The notes under the pieces were generated by a model. That model did not search any database. It worked only from the letters and a program-made list of their open reading frames with translations, and was not told where the DNA came from. The translations under genes and the position numbers were made by a program. A stretch of DNA of 46,998 nucleotides from a bacterium (lineage in GTDB: Bacteria > Planctomycetota > Planctomycetia > Planctomycetales > Planctomycetaceae): positions 1 to 46,998 of the forward strand of contig WGMU01000138.1 of NCBI GenBank assembly GCA_016124895.1, written 5' to 3'. This document shows positions 1 to 8,208 of the stretch, in pieces; the stretch's first letter is position 1; every line of letters begins with the position of its first letter.

Positions 1-1
1 C

Positions 2-100
2 GCCTGGGTCTCACCGATCGAGTTCGAGGCGAACTATCACGACCGCCTCACAACCTCAGCAGCACTCACAGAAAACAGTACGACGGCAACCGCTGTCTAA
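2..100 (+). CDS. 3' end of a probable IS3-family transposase (truncated by window edge)
   Basis: An open frame enters from the left edge and stops with TAA at 98-100. It gives 32 residues starting AWVSPIEFEANY. The motif (G)-hydrophobic-x-SP-x-EFE close to the C-terminus is typical of IS3-family DDE transposases (OrfB). The frame ends just before the minus-strand rsmA stop at 143, so the IS appears to have landed immediately downstream of rsmA. The call rests on one short motif; the rest of the protein lies outside the window. Confidence 0.45.
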   Translation, partial: AWVSPIEFEANYHDRLTTSAALTENSTTATAV

Positions 101-128
101 TCTCAAAGCCACACCTGTCCGTTTTTCA
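101..128. mobile_element. Candidate right terminal end of the IS element
   Basis: The stretch after the transposase stop ends in CA at 127-128. Read on the minus strand it begins TGAAAAACGGACAGGTG, and IS3-type ends usually run 5'-TG...CA-3'. The left terminal repeat is outside the window, so the inverted repeat cannot be confirmed. Confidence 0.25.
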
Positions 129-142
129 TGGACTCCCGCAAA

Positions 143-1051
143 TCACTCCTGCACGATCGCCCCGTGCAGGCGGTTGGAGAGGGAGACGAGCTGGTCGACT
201 TCCATTTCTTCGGCGCGGCTTTCCGTGGTAAGGCCTTCCTCGGCCAGCAGGGCGTCGACGGCGGATTTGCTGAGCTGTTTGCGATACATGCCGCACACGA
301 CGCCGCGCAGCAGCTTGCGGCGCTGGTGGAAGACTCGGCGGACGAAGTCGTGGAAGAAGTCGCGGTCGCTGATCCGCTCACGCTTCTCCGGCTGCGGCGT
401 GATCTTGACGATGGCGGAATCGACGGCCGGGCGAGGCCAGAAGACCTTCGGCGACATCCGCTTGATCAGCTTGACCTTCGCCTGAGCCTGCAGCCAGACG
501 GACAGAGCGCTGTACTTGCCGCGGCCTGGCGTCGCGATCATCCGTTCGGCCAGTTCGAGCTGGATCGTCGCGACGATGCGTTCCCACGGCAGTTCGGTCG
601 CGACCAGGTTCGAGATCAGCGGCGTTGCGATGTTGTACGGCAGGTTGGCGACCAGCTTCAGACCGCTGCCGGGAATCTCCTTCAGCCGCTTCTGCAGTTC
701 CTCGATCACGACCGGCTGAATCCGGTTCTTGGTCTGCAGGGCGTCGACGTTCAGCAGCGTGACGTTGTCGAAGTTCCCCGTCTGCTCGCTGGCGAGTTCG
801 TACATGTTGGTGTCGTACTCGACCGAGACCACGTGTCCGGACTGGACCGCCATGAACGTCGTCATCCCGCCCGTGCCCGAGCCAACTTCCAGTACGACGT
901 CCTGCTTCGTCAGCTCGGCCTCGCGCACGACAAATTCGATAATGTTGAGATCGATCAGAAAGTTCTGGCCGAGATCGCCGCGCGGATTAAAGCCGTGCTT
1001 TTTAAAAAGCTCGATCAGGTGAGTACGGGTTTGCCGGACGGCTTCTTCCAT
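143..1051 (-). CDS. rsmA: 16S rRNA (adenine-1518/1519-N6)-dimethyltransferase RsmA/KsgA
   Basis: A 302-aa protein, slightly longer than typical RsmA (about 270-290). It dimethylates two adjacent adenines in the 3'-terminal hairpin of 16S rRNA during 30S assembly, using S-adenosylmethionine. Visible motifs are LGQNFL (27-32) in the N-terminal helix, the SAM-binding EVGSGTGG (55-62), an acidic residue in VEYD (about 77-80), D103 in NVDAL, and the catalytic NLPYN (136-140). The C-terminal part with FHQRRKLLR matches the family's small helical domain. The start at 1051 gives a normal N-terminus (MEEAVRQTRTHLIELFKKHG). ribE lies about 260 bp upstream on the same strand. The 3' end almost touches the IS end. 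Confidence 0.95.
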   Translation of the reverse strand: MEEAVRQTRTHLIELFKKHGFNPRGDLGQNFLIDLNIIEFVVREAELTKQDVVLEVGSGTGGMTTFMAVQSGHVVSVEYDTNMYELASEQTGNFDNVTLLNVDALQTKNRIQPVVIEELQKRLKEIPGSGLKLVANLPYNIATPLISNLVATELPWERIVATIQLELAERMIATPGRGKYSALSVWLQAQAKVKLIKRMSPKVFWPRPAVDSAIVKITPQPEKRERISDRDFFHDFVRRVFHQRRKLLRGVVCGMYRKQLSKSAVDALLAEEGLTTESRAEEMEVDQLVSLSNRLHGAIVQE

Positions 1052-1310
1052 TGAGAACTGTTTCTGAGGCTAATGGGCGGTCTGTTAAGTGAACATTTTC
1101 GGGTGGCCAATGCTGGAGCGACGTACGAGCGAAACCCCAGGGCTTCCTTCGCAGGCTCAGTCCAGCCCCGGCCACCCGGGCATTCAAGACGTGACAATCC
1201 ATTGGCTGGATTGAAAAGGGCTCGTGCTGAGACGCAGAGTCTACAGCTTATGATCCTCAGCGTCTCAGCGCCTTGGCGCGCGAAATCCAGAGATTCCCTG
1301 GGGAGATCAG

Positions 1311-1916
1311 CTATCCGGCACTCACGCGGATTTCGAGCAATCTTTCGACGTACTTGCCGAGGATATCCGTCTCGATGTTGACCGGGTCGCCGATATTGCG
1401 GATGCCCAGCGTCGTGACTTCCAGCGTGTGCGGGATCAGCGCGACGCTGAAGCGATCGGCTTCGACGTTGACCACGGTCAGGCTGATCCCATCAACGGCG
1501 ACCGAGCCTTTCGAGACCAGCAGGCGAGCCAGCTCGACCGGGACACGGAACCACATCGTCACCCACTCGCCGTCACGATCAATCGAGACGACCTCGCCGA
1601 CGCCGTCAACGTGTCCCTGCACAAAGTGACCACCGAGCCGGCCGTCGACCGGCAGCGAACGTTCCAGATTGACCGGATGCCCTTTGCCCAGCCGTCCGAG
1701 ATTTGTCTTCGAGAGTGTCTCCATACCGGCCTGAAAAGCGGCGACCGGTCCATCAAGCGTAACAACCGTCAGGCAGCAGCCATTGATCGCCACGCTGTCG
1801 CCAATGCCCAGCCCGTCGGTCATTGCAGCCGGCAGCGCAACGTCGAGTCGGATCGCATCACCCTCGGGAGTGATCGCGCGAATCGTGCCCTGACCTTCCA
1901 CCAGTCCCGTAAACAT
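1311..1916 (-). CDS. ribE: Riboflavin synthase alpha chain
   Basis: A 201-aa protein that dismutates two 6,7-dimethyl-8-ribityllumazine molecules to riboflavin plus the pyrimidinedione product, in the cytoplasm. The start is set by the invariant N-terminus MFTGLVE (ATG 1914-1916); an in-frame extension further upstream has no family resemblance. The two lumazine-binding half domains are clear: INGCCLTV (44-51) in the first, GGHFVQGHVDG (95-105) at the junction, and VDGISLTV in the second. The length is normal. It is alone among non-riboflavin genes, so the rest of the pathway must lie elsewhere. pssA is upstream on the same strand with a stem-loop between. I see no FMN riboswitch in the short 73-bp leader. 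Confidence 0.95.
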   Translation of the reverse strand: MFTGLVEGQGTIRAITPEGDAIRLDVALPAAMTDGLGIGDSVAINGCCLTVVTLDGPVAAFQAGMETLSKTNLGRLGKGHPVNLERSLPVDGRLGGHFVQGHVDGVGEVVSIDRDGEWVTMWFRVPVELARLLVSKGSVAVDGISLTVVNVEADRFSVALIPHTLEVTTLGIRNIGDPVNIETDILGKYVERLLEIRVSAG

Positions 1917-1947
1917 TGGGTTTCCCGTAGCACCTGAATCAATCCTC

Positions 1948-1969
1948 GGTGCGTTGCGCTTCACGCACC
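1948..1969 (-). terminator. Stem-loop between pssA and ribE
   Basis: Perfect 7-bp arms GGTGCGT and ACGCACC with an 8-nt loop lie between the pssA stop and the ribE start. There is no U-tract on the minus-strand transcript, so it may be a weak or factor-dependent terminator, or a leader hairpin of ribE. Confidence 0.35.
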
Positions 1970-1989
1970 TTACAAAACTCTCACAGAGT

Positions 1990-2820
1990 CTAACCGTGCG
2001 ACTCGGTTGGCGTTGAGTGGCGAAACTTCGGCAGCACGACTCGCTGCCAGGCAGCTCGCAACGGAGACGCAAAGGCGAAGTAGCAGAAGATCAGCGGCAC
2101 AGCCAGCTCACGCACGATAAAGATGACCGCGACCGTAAAGACGATCTGAATCAGATGCCCGCGGCTGCGTTTGCCGGTGAAAAGCTGATTGAAGACGTGC
2201 GAGTAGCGAATCCGCGAGACCATCAGGCAGGCGACTGCCAGCGTGGCAATCGGCAGCAGTTGATCGAGCCATTCGACAGCAGAACTGGCGAATCCTGCCA
2301 CTGCTTCGCCGCCGGTTTCGACCAGTCGCCGGATTCCATACACAGCGACGGGAAACGATGCGACGACTCCGGCGGCGGCGGGCGACGGCAATCCGCTGAA
2401 CTGGTTGTGCGAATCGTCCTCGTCGGTTTCCACATTAAAGCGTGCGAGGCGCAGGATGGCGCACACGACGTACAGCGCGCCGATCATCCACAGAATGCGC
2501 GGATGAAAAACGCTGGTTGCCGAAAACTGTCGCATGAGAAACGCCGGCGCGACGCCGAACGTAATCGCATCGCACAGGCTGTCGAGCTGTGCGCCGAATT
2601 CGCTGGACTGGTTCGCCCAGCGAGCTGCCCGGCCATCCAGCGCGTCGAAGAGCATTCCGAGAAAGATGCAGAAGGCCGCGGTCAGCAGATAAGGCTCAGA
2701 CGGCAGAATCTCTTCCGGACCGAGCTTGGCGGCGTACGTGATTGCCCCGAAACCGCTGACGGCATTTCCCAGCGTCAGCAGCGTCGGCAGGACGGCAAAT
2801 GCTCGTTCGCGTCGTTTCAT
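1990..2820 (-). CDS. pssA: CDP-diacylglycerol--serine O-phosphatidyltransferase
   Basis: A 276-aa membrane protein of the CDP-alcohol phosphatidyltransferase family. It is expected to make phosphatidylserine from CDP-diacylglycerol and serine, the precursor of phosphatidylethanolamine. The full family signature D-G-x2-A-R-x8-G-x3-D-x3-D is present: D62, G63, A66, R67, G76, D80, D84. Hydrophobic segments flank it at about 12-30, 45-60, 105-120, 150-170 and 205-250. The N-terminus RRERAFAVLPTLLTLGN is typical of PssA, which fixes the start at the ATG at 2818-2820; the open frame continues upstream but as Arg/Ser-rich noise. The phosphatidylserine decarboxylase gene that often sits beside pssA is not in the window. 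Other CDP-alcohol transferases are possible but PssA fits best. Confidence 0.85.
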   Translation of the reverse strand: MKRRERAFAVLPTLLTLGNAVSGFGAITYAAKLGPEEILPSEPYLLTAAFCIFLGMLFDALDGRAARWANQSSEFGAQLDSLCDAITFGVAPAFLMRQFSATSVFHPRILWMIGALYVVCAILRLARFNVETDEDDSHNQFSGLPSPAAAGVVASFPVAVYGIRRLVETGGEAVAGFASSAVEWLDQLLPIATLAVACLMVSRIRYSHVFNQLFTGKRSRGHLIQIVFTVAVIFIVRELAVPLIFCYFAFASPLRAAWQRVVLPKFRHSTPTESHG

Positions 2821-3167
2821 GTTTTGTATCGGGCCATGATTGTCGAACCGGCTTTCTCGTCGTCGCTCACTCTGGTGACCAGTATCAGTCGAGCCGGTTC
2901 CCACCAGACGGTTGCTGCTGATTTTCGGGCCGCAGGAACCATCCCTGCGCGAAAGCTGCTCCCGGTCAAACAGCCGACGCCCTTCAGCGCCGGCTGACAG
3001 TCCGCGAATTCTCACCAGACAGGAATTCCGAAACAACCTCCCGGCCCGGCGGCATTCCGGATTGCGACCAGTTCGTTTGGCGAACGAGCGGTTTCGCGGA
3101 CTGGAGCGACTCCGATCGGGGCGGCCTGAACGTCCCGTCCTGCTGAGGCTTCCCGACAGCGTCCCGC
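2821..3167. other. Intergenic region upstream of pssA, no gene seen
   Basis: About 350 bp between the pssA start and the end of the next minus-strand gene. Open frames here are Arg/Ser-rich and lack start signals or family features. Presumably it holds the pssA promoter; I see no clear motif. Confidence 0.4.
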
Positions 3168-4505
3168 TCACCGGGTGGCAGTCGGACCAGACGCCGCGTT
3201 CCAGACGGCAGGCAGATCGTCTTTCGTCTCGCGAATGATTTCGTGGATGGTGCCCCGCTGCTCGCTGCTCAGATGCGTGAATTCGTCACTGCCTGCGTCG
3301 GCATTCAGAATTGTCCACAGCCGGCGGTAGACCTGCTCACGCAGAGCTGGCTCCAGCGTCGCGAACGCGTCCGAGTAGATCATGTAGCTGCAGGGGTACT
3401 CGAACAGGCGGCTTTGCAGGTTAAACGTTCTGAGTGATCGCCCCTGCTGGTCTTCGGGACCGCGGCGACTGAAGACCATCGTGAAGCGCGTCGACGGTTT
3501 GACCTCGCTGGTCAGCGGAGTCTCGTTCAGAAACAGCATGTACTCGACGATGTTCTGTGCCGCCTCGTCGATCGTCAGTTCGAGTTCCTGCCGTTCGTTG
3601 TCGGCGTTTACGGCATCCAGTTGCTGGTGTTCAAACAAGGCGCGGCGTACGAGGAAGTTGTTGCGGGTGAGCGTGTTGTGCATCTGCGTCTGATGTTCGA
3701 GCACCATCAGGGCGACGATGTCGCTGTACGACGACAGCCAGTCGAGCGTAAACAGTCGATCGCGGAGGTCTTCGAGGTTCGCGTTGCCGGTTGTCCGCAG
3801 GTTCGTCCCTGACAGAATCGCGTTGCCCATGTGCTGCATGTCGCCGTGATTTCCGGTGACGTACCAGCCGCCCCAGCGTTCCTTCAACGGGCTGGTGTGA
3901 TCCGTCACGAAGGATTTGCGGCGGAAGTCGAAGCTGCCGTCGTGCTGAGGAAACACGCTGCGGACGGTGTGCCCTGGCACACCCTGCGTCATCGACGTCG
4001 CGTGACATGCCAGACAGTCGTAATCACGGCGACGAATTCGCAGCCGCTCACCGATTTGCTCGGCAGAGTAAAACACGGCGCCGAGCTTCGCGTCACTCGT
4101 CGAGAGTTCGATCAGGTTGCTTCCGCGGACCCAGCCCACGTAGACGTCATCGTTGAAGTAAATCGCCCGCGGATTCCGCGTCGAAATATGTTCGACCTGC
4201 AGGCTCGTCTTCGAGAACACGAGACCCTGCGAGGCGATCGGGACATCCAGTTCCTTCAGCAGTGGCCGCAGAAAGCCGAAGTGTGCATCCGGCCTGAGCG
4301 CCACCTCGCCGGATTCAAGCTGCGCGACCAGCTTCGTCACCCGATTGTCGTCCTGCGTTTTGCTGTACTCGATCGGCGGCTTTTCGATCTCGATCTGCGC
4401 GACACACTGTGCCCCGGTGGCAAATACGATCAGCAGTCCGCCGAGCAGATTCGATCTCTTACGTCGCGCGGTGCGGACCACATTCAACAGGTCAATCAGG
4501 TTCAT
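3168..4505 (-). CDS. Exported protein with a single CxxCH haem motif, unknown family
   Basis: A 445-aa protein. An N-terminal hydrophobic segment (about 18-37, ending near CVAQ) suggests export. A single c-type haem site CLACH lies near residue 170 in the context DYDCLACHATSMTQG, followed by VPGHTVRSVFPQHDGSFDF. Several Met and His residues nearby (HGDMQHMGN, MVLEHQTQMHN) could supply a distal ligand. The rest is mixed alpha/beta without a recognised domain. Proteins of this type occur in planctomycetes, but I do not know a function; electron transfer or a haem-dependent periplasmic enzyme is a guess. It is transcribed away from the SGNH gene at 4951, with 445 bp between them. Confidence 0.7.
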   Translation of the reverse strand: MNLIDLLNVVRTARRKRSNLLGGLLIVFATGAQCVAQIEIEKPPIEYSKTQDDNRVTKLVAQLESGEVALRPDAHFGFLRPLLKELDVPIASQGLVFSKTSLQVEHISTRNPRAIYFNDDVYVGWVRGSNLIELSTSDAKLGAVFYSAEQIGERLRIRRRDYDCLACHATSMTQGVPGHTVRSVFPQHDGSFDFRRKSFVTDHTSPLKERWGGWYVTGNHGDMQHMGNAILSGTNLRTTGNANLEDLRDRLFTLDWLSSYSDIVALMVLEHQTQMHNTLTRNNFLVRRALFEHQQLDAVNADNERQELELTIDEAAQNIVEYMLFLNETPLTSEVKPSTRFTMVFSRRGPEDQQGRSLRTFNLQSRLFEYPCSYMIYSDAFATLEPALREQVYRRLWTILNADAGSDEFTHLSSEQRGTIHEIIRETKDDLPAVWNAASGPTATR

Positions 4506-4950
4506 GTCGTCCTGCGATGGTCGCCAGGTTGTGTGTTCGTTGGGCTGAACGCGGCCTGAGTATCGTCAGCCATTGTCGCTTCACGCCGCGAGCAAGGCCT
4601 GTGCCGCGGCCAGTGACCCCGCCGCTGTGACGGGATCGGTGAACCCGGCATTGTTGCGCTGTCGCTGCGTTCTGCCATTGGTCACTGCGTCGCGCGAGCC
4701 GAAATTCCACGTCAACACGGCCAGATGTGCGACGATCCGCTCGAAACCTGTGACGATCTGCACGCGCTCTGCAGCGACCAGTGCGGGCCGGGACCTGACG
4801 GTTCGAGCTGTCTCGCCCGGCCACGACCACGATAGTCAGCCATCGCCTTGTCAGCGACGAGGGCAGAATCGAACATGCTCTGCCGATGCGTTCGGCCGTG
4901 TCCCTGTTGACACCGTTTACCCCACTCCCTGCTGCACCTGGAAACGCCCC
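4506..4950. other. Divergent intergenic region, no gene seen
   Basis: 445 bp between a minus-strand haem-motif protein and the plus-strand SGNH hydrolase. Long open frames cross it on both strands, but they are extensions or antisense readings with no signal peptide or family motif. It should contain both promoters. Confidence 0.4.
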
Positions 4951-5667
4951 ATGAAATGCCACCGTCGTCTGCTGCCGCTGTTTGTTCTGATCACGCTGCT
5001 GCCATTCGCCGCACAGGCTGCCGAGCCTCACGCTGCGATCAAGCCGGTGCCGCGCGAAGGCGGCTGGGTGAAGCGGCACGAGAGCTTTAACACCCGTGTC
5101 GCTCAGGGCAACGTCGACCTGATCTTTATCGGCGACTCGATCACGCAGGGCTGGGAGGGCCGCGGCAAGGCTGTCTGGGAGAAGTTCTACGGCAAGCGGA
5201 ACGCCGTGAACCTGGGCATCGGTGGCGACCGGACGCAGCACGTCATCTGGCGGCTGGACAACGGCAACGTCAAAGACATCTCGCCGAAGGCTGCCGTCAT
5301 CATGATCGGTACCAACAACTCGGGCAGTAACACGCCCGAGCAGATCGCCGAAGGCGTCACGGTCATCGTCAAGCAACTGCGCGAGAAGCTGCCGCAGACA
5401 AAGATCCTGCTGCTGGCCGTCTTCCCACGCGGGGAGAACAAGGCCGACAAACGCCGCCAGGTCAACGAAGCAGCCAACGCGATCTTCAGCAAACTCGACG
5501 ACGGCGAGCACGTGTTCTACCTGGACATCGGCCAGAAATTCCTGCAGGACGACGGCACTCTGACGCGAGAAATCATGCCCGACCTGCTGCACCTCAGCGA
5601 AGACGGCTACACCATCTGGGCCGAGTCAATTGAACCCAAGCTGTCCGAGTTGCTGGGTGAGAAATAA
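4951..5667 (+). CDS. Secreted SGNH/GDSL hydrolase (PAF-acetylhydrolase-like)
   Basis: A 238-aa protein with a signal peptide (MKCHRRLLPLFVLITLLPF, cleavage near AQAAE). It shows the SGNH blocks: GDSIT with nucleophile Ser63 (block I), NLGIGGDRTQ with the block II Gly, GTNN at 120-123 (block III Asn), and a C-terminal DLLHLSEDGY with the Asp/His pair (block V). This arrangement is that of the PAF-acetylhydrolase beta/gamma-like esterases common in planctomycetes. Likely an exported esterase or carbohydrate deacetylase; the substrate is unknown. The ATG at 4951 is chosen because it starts the signal peptide; upstream in-frame codons add an unlikely Arg/Thr-rich tail. It converges with the ABC permease gene across a strong stem-loop. 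Confidence 0.88.
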   Translation: MKCHRRLLPLFVLITLLPFAAQAAEPHAAIKPVPREGGWVKRHESFNTRVAQGNVDLIFIGDSITQGWEGRGKAVWEKFYGKRNAVNLGIGGDRTQHVIWRLDNGNVKDISPKAAVIMIGTNNSGSNTPEQIAEGVTVIVKQLREKLPQTKILLLAVFPRGENKADKRRQVNEAANAIFSKLDDGEHVFYLDIGQKFLQDDGTLTREIMPDLLHLSEDGYTIWAESIEPKLSELLGEK

Positions 5668-5702
5668 CCGCGAAGCAGTCCGTCGATTTCGGAATGGCAT
5701 GG

Positions 5703-5736
5703 TGGGATCACCGGCTGCCAATAACCGGTGGTCCCA
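5703..5736. terminator. Bidirectional stem-loop between convergent genes
   Basis: Arms TGGGATCACCGG (5703-5714) and CCGGTGGTCCCA (5725-5736) pair over 12 positions with one G-U/mismatch and a 10-nt loop. It lies between the stop of the SGNH gene (5667) and the stop of the ABC permease (5761), as expected of a shared terminator. Confidence 0.55.
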
Positions 5737-5760
5737 TTCTGACGAACGCGAGAATGCCGG

Positions 5761-8208
5761 TCAGAAATCCCGGCGCGAGATCAGGAGGCAGCTGACCGTC
5801 AGCACGCACGCCAGGAAGGCGAGGTTGCTCCACAGGGGCGGCCAGATGGCGATGACGGTGCGGCGAGCGGAGAGACCTTCGCCCTGGCCGGTCTGAATCG
5901 TCTGCTCACGGGTCATCAGCCAGGCGACGAGGTTGTCCATCTCGCCGGGCTTTGGGAAGACGCGATGCAGTGGCTCGATGCCCCACTGATAAACGGATTC
6001 CAGCAGGTCGGGCGGCGTCTCGTAGCGGGCTTTGATTTCCAGCGAGCGACCGTCTGCGTACTCGACGACCTGCCCGAAACTGTATGCGACAAGCAGCGAG
6101 CCATCCGGGCCGTATGCCGCGGCGGAAATGTCTCCCTGGCTGGCGAGCGGCGGCTCGGTCACCTGGCCGGACGGCAGGTCGATCAGGCATAGTCGACGAT
6201 GATGGAACACAACCGCCGCCTGGCGACCATCCGGTGAGACAGCGATCGACTTCGGATCGTTCTTCCCGAATGGTGAGGCACTCGCAATTTCTGACAGGTC
6301 ATCGGCGTTGAGCACGCGCACCTGACCGCCTTCCTCAGCGATGACGATTCGGTCGGCAGCAAAACCAAGTACCACGTCGACTTCTGAGTCTCGCGTCGTT
6401 TGCCGCTCGATCGAGAACTGTCCGTTTGTGGAGCGATTCAGAATGGCGATCGTAGGACCGGTCACGACAACGCAGCGACTGCTTGCAGTCGCTGCGTCGC
6501 CTTCTCGCAGGCCGGACCGAGGAGCGGAGCGACGCTGTTCCGGCAGCTCAGAGTCCGGGGCAGTTCGGTCGAAATTCGCAACTGCCTCAGGGTTGCCGGA
6601 GCGGCGCTGCGCTTGATCCGGCCTACGGGACTGCGGCGTCTCAGCCGCGACCGCGACCGGGCTGCGCCATTGCAGATCGTCAATCGGAACACGTTCAAAC
6701 CGGCCGATCGCCGGATCACTGTTCGACATGATCGGCACGGCGAGGCTCAACATGTCGAGCAGTCCGCGCGGCGCTTTCGGCTTCGCAAGCTGCGACAGAC
6801 CGTCGGTGCCAGCCGTCAGGATCGTCCCGTCGGACAGGACGAGCAGGCTCTGCGAACCGGACGGCACGTTCAGCGGCGTTGAGAACTTCCAGTCGTCGTC
6901 GCGCGTGGCGAGTGCCAGCTTCGGAGCCTCGCGCATCCACGGCGGCCCTCCGGTTGAAGTCTTAATCGCGACGAGCCGATCGTTTTTCGCGTCGTACACC
7001 GGCCCGACAAACGGGTAGTCCTGCCCAGGACCTCGGCGGCGCGTTTCAAACACGGTCTGCCAGACCTTCGCATCGGGGTCCCACTCGAAGCCGTTGCCCT
7101 GCCGGTTGACGACCAGCAGCGCGTCGGTCAGCGGCAGAATCGCGGCCGGCCGGCGGGCACTCAGGAAGACATCGTCGACGATCCCCTTCGTCAGGCCGAC
7201 GACGAAGCAGGCAACCCAGAAGACCAGCGAGACGATGATCGAGACGATCGGGTTACGCCACAGGACGCCCGCGAGTGCCGACACCGAAAAGTAAACCGCG
7301 AAGACGAACACGAAGACGGGAATTGTCCACAGCAGGCCAGCATTCCAGATGCCCAGCCGCGTGCCGACGATCAGCCACAGACCGCAGATCAGAACGCCAG
7401 TCACCAGCAGAATGAACGCGCAGCCGCCGGCGAACCGGCTGAGAAACAGGCCCCAGCGCGACACCGGCTTGCTCAGCAGCAGATCAATCGATCCCGGTTC
7501 GAGCATTCGCGGAACGATCGATGCCGTGACGACGATCGCCGCCAGCACTCCCGCAAAACCGATGAGCCAACTGACAACGAAAGCCAGTACGAGCTCGCCG
7601 ATTTCATGCACGTACTCCGTTCGAAACGGCAGCTCGTCGCCGAGTTCGTAGCCGGCATACTCGAACTGCACCGCGTTCGTCGCCGCCGGTTCGAGGAACT
7701 GCGGCAGCGCCGCGTCGAGAGCCAGCCGGTTGAACCGCGCGAGATCGCCGTCGCTGAGATTCGCGACACCCTGCTTCAGCAGATCGCGGCCTTCGCGGTT
7801 CAGGCGCGAGCTCTTCCAGACCTCGTCGCGATAAAAGTCCCGCTCGCGCAGCAGCAAGTTCAGCCCACTGCGAAACCGGCCGAATGCCTCCATCCGCTCA
7901 CGACGGTCCGAATCGACCGACAGCCCGGCGATGTCATCCTGCAGTGACTCTGACAAACGGCTCCACAGATAACCGGCCGGTGTGTCGGTCTTGTCTGCCT
8001 GTTCGCGCAGATGCAGCAGCACGCCGCGTGCGTCGCGAAAGTCTTCGTACCGAAGCGTGACGGCCACGGCGTCTCGAAACGTAAACGGTGCCAGCGCCGC
8101 CAGCAGCAGCCCGACAAGCAGCAGCACCACCCACAGGACGCGAGTCGCGAATGCCTCGCGGAACGAATCAACGATGACGGCAATGTAAGGTCGGAGTGCG
8201 TTCCTCAT
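5761..8208 (-). CDS. ABC-2-type permease with an inserted beta-propeller domain
   Basis: An 815-aa membrane protein, far longer than a usual ABC-2 permease (250-550 aa). TM1 is at about 22-42, followed by a long helical extracytoplasmic loop (45-200). TM2-TM5 are at about 205-230, 260-283, 293-315 and 320-343. Residues 365-745 form a repetitive WD40/propeller-like region with blades such as SIAVSPDGRQAAVVFHHRRL and AYGPDGSLLVAYSFGQVVEY. TM6 is at about 785-808, with a positive C-terminus (SRRDF). By the positive-inside rule the propeller would lie on the periplasmic side, between TM5 and TM6. The start overlaps the stop of the upstream ATPase gene by 4 bp (8205-8208), so the two are co-translated partners. 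The cargo is unknown. An Arg-rich linker inside the propeller is encoded by a palindromic insert at about 6470-6650. Confidence 0.8.
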   Translation of the reverse strand: MRNALRPYIAVIVDSFREAFATRVLWVVLLLVGLLLAALAPFTFRDAVAVTLRYEDFRDARGVLLHLREQADKTDTPAGYLWSRLSESLQDDIAGLSVDSDRRERMEAFGRFRSGLNLLLRERDFYRDEVWKSSRLNREGRDLLKQGVANLSDGDLARFNRLALDAALPQFLEPAATNAVQFEYAGYELGDELPFRTEYVHEIGELVLAFVVSWLIGFAGVLAAIVVTASIVPRMLEPGSIDLLLSKPVSRWGLFLSRFAGGCAFILLVTGVLICGLWLIVGTRLGIWNAGLLWTIPVFVFVFAVYFSVSALAGVLWRNPIVSIIVSLVFWVACFVVGLTKGIVDDVFLSARRPAAILPLTDALLVVNRQGNGFEWDPDAKVWQTVFETRRRGPGQDYPFVGPVYDAKNDRLVAIKTSTGGPPWMREAPKLALATRDDDWKFSTPLNVPSGSQSLLVLSDGTILTAGTDGLSQLAKPKAPRGLLDMLSLAVPIMSNSDPAIGRFERVPIDDLQWRSPVAVAAETPQSRRPDQAQRRSGNPEAVANFDRTAPDSELPEQRRSAPRSGLREGDAATASSRCVVVTGPTIAILNRSTNGQFSIERQTTRDSEVDVVLGFAADRIVIAEEGGQVRVLNADDLSEIASASPFGKNDPKSIAVSPDGRQAAVVFHHRRLCLIDLPSGQVTEPPLASQGDISAAAYGPDGSLLVAYSFGQVVEYADGRSLEIKARYETPPDLLESVYQWGIEPLHRVFPKPGEMDNLVAWLMTREQTIQTGQGEGLSARRTVIAIWPPLWSNLAFLACVLTVSCLLISRRDF
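6470..6497. repeat. 12-bp perfect palindrome inside the ABC permease gene
   Basis: ACGCAGCGACTG and CAGTCGCTGCGT are perfect inverted arms around a 4-nt CTTG loop. They lie at one edge of a segment (to about 6650) that encodes an Arg/Ser/Pro/Gln-rich stretch unlike the surrounding propeller blades. This looks like a palindromic repeat element inserted in frame. Confidence 0.6.

Noticed and set aside
1917-1989. FMN riboswitch before ribE
   Set aside because: The leader is only 73 bp and lacks the conserved RFN elements; only a simple hairpin is present.
2017-2997. Plus-strand 326-codon ORF opposite pssA
   Set aside because: Antisense to pssA, which has the full CDP-alcohol transferase signature.
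4492-5592. Minus-strand 366-codon ORF opposite the SGNH gene
   Set aside because: Antisense of a clear SGNH hydrolase with signal peptide. Val/Asp/Leu-rich noise.
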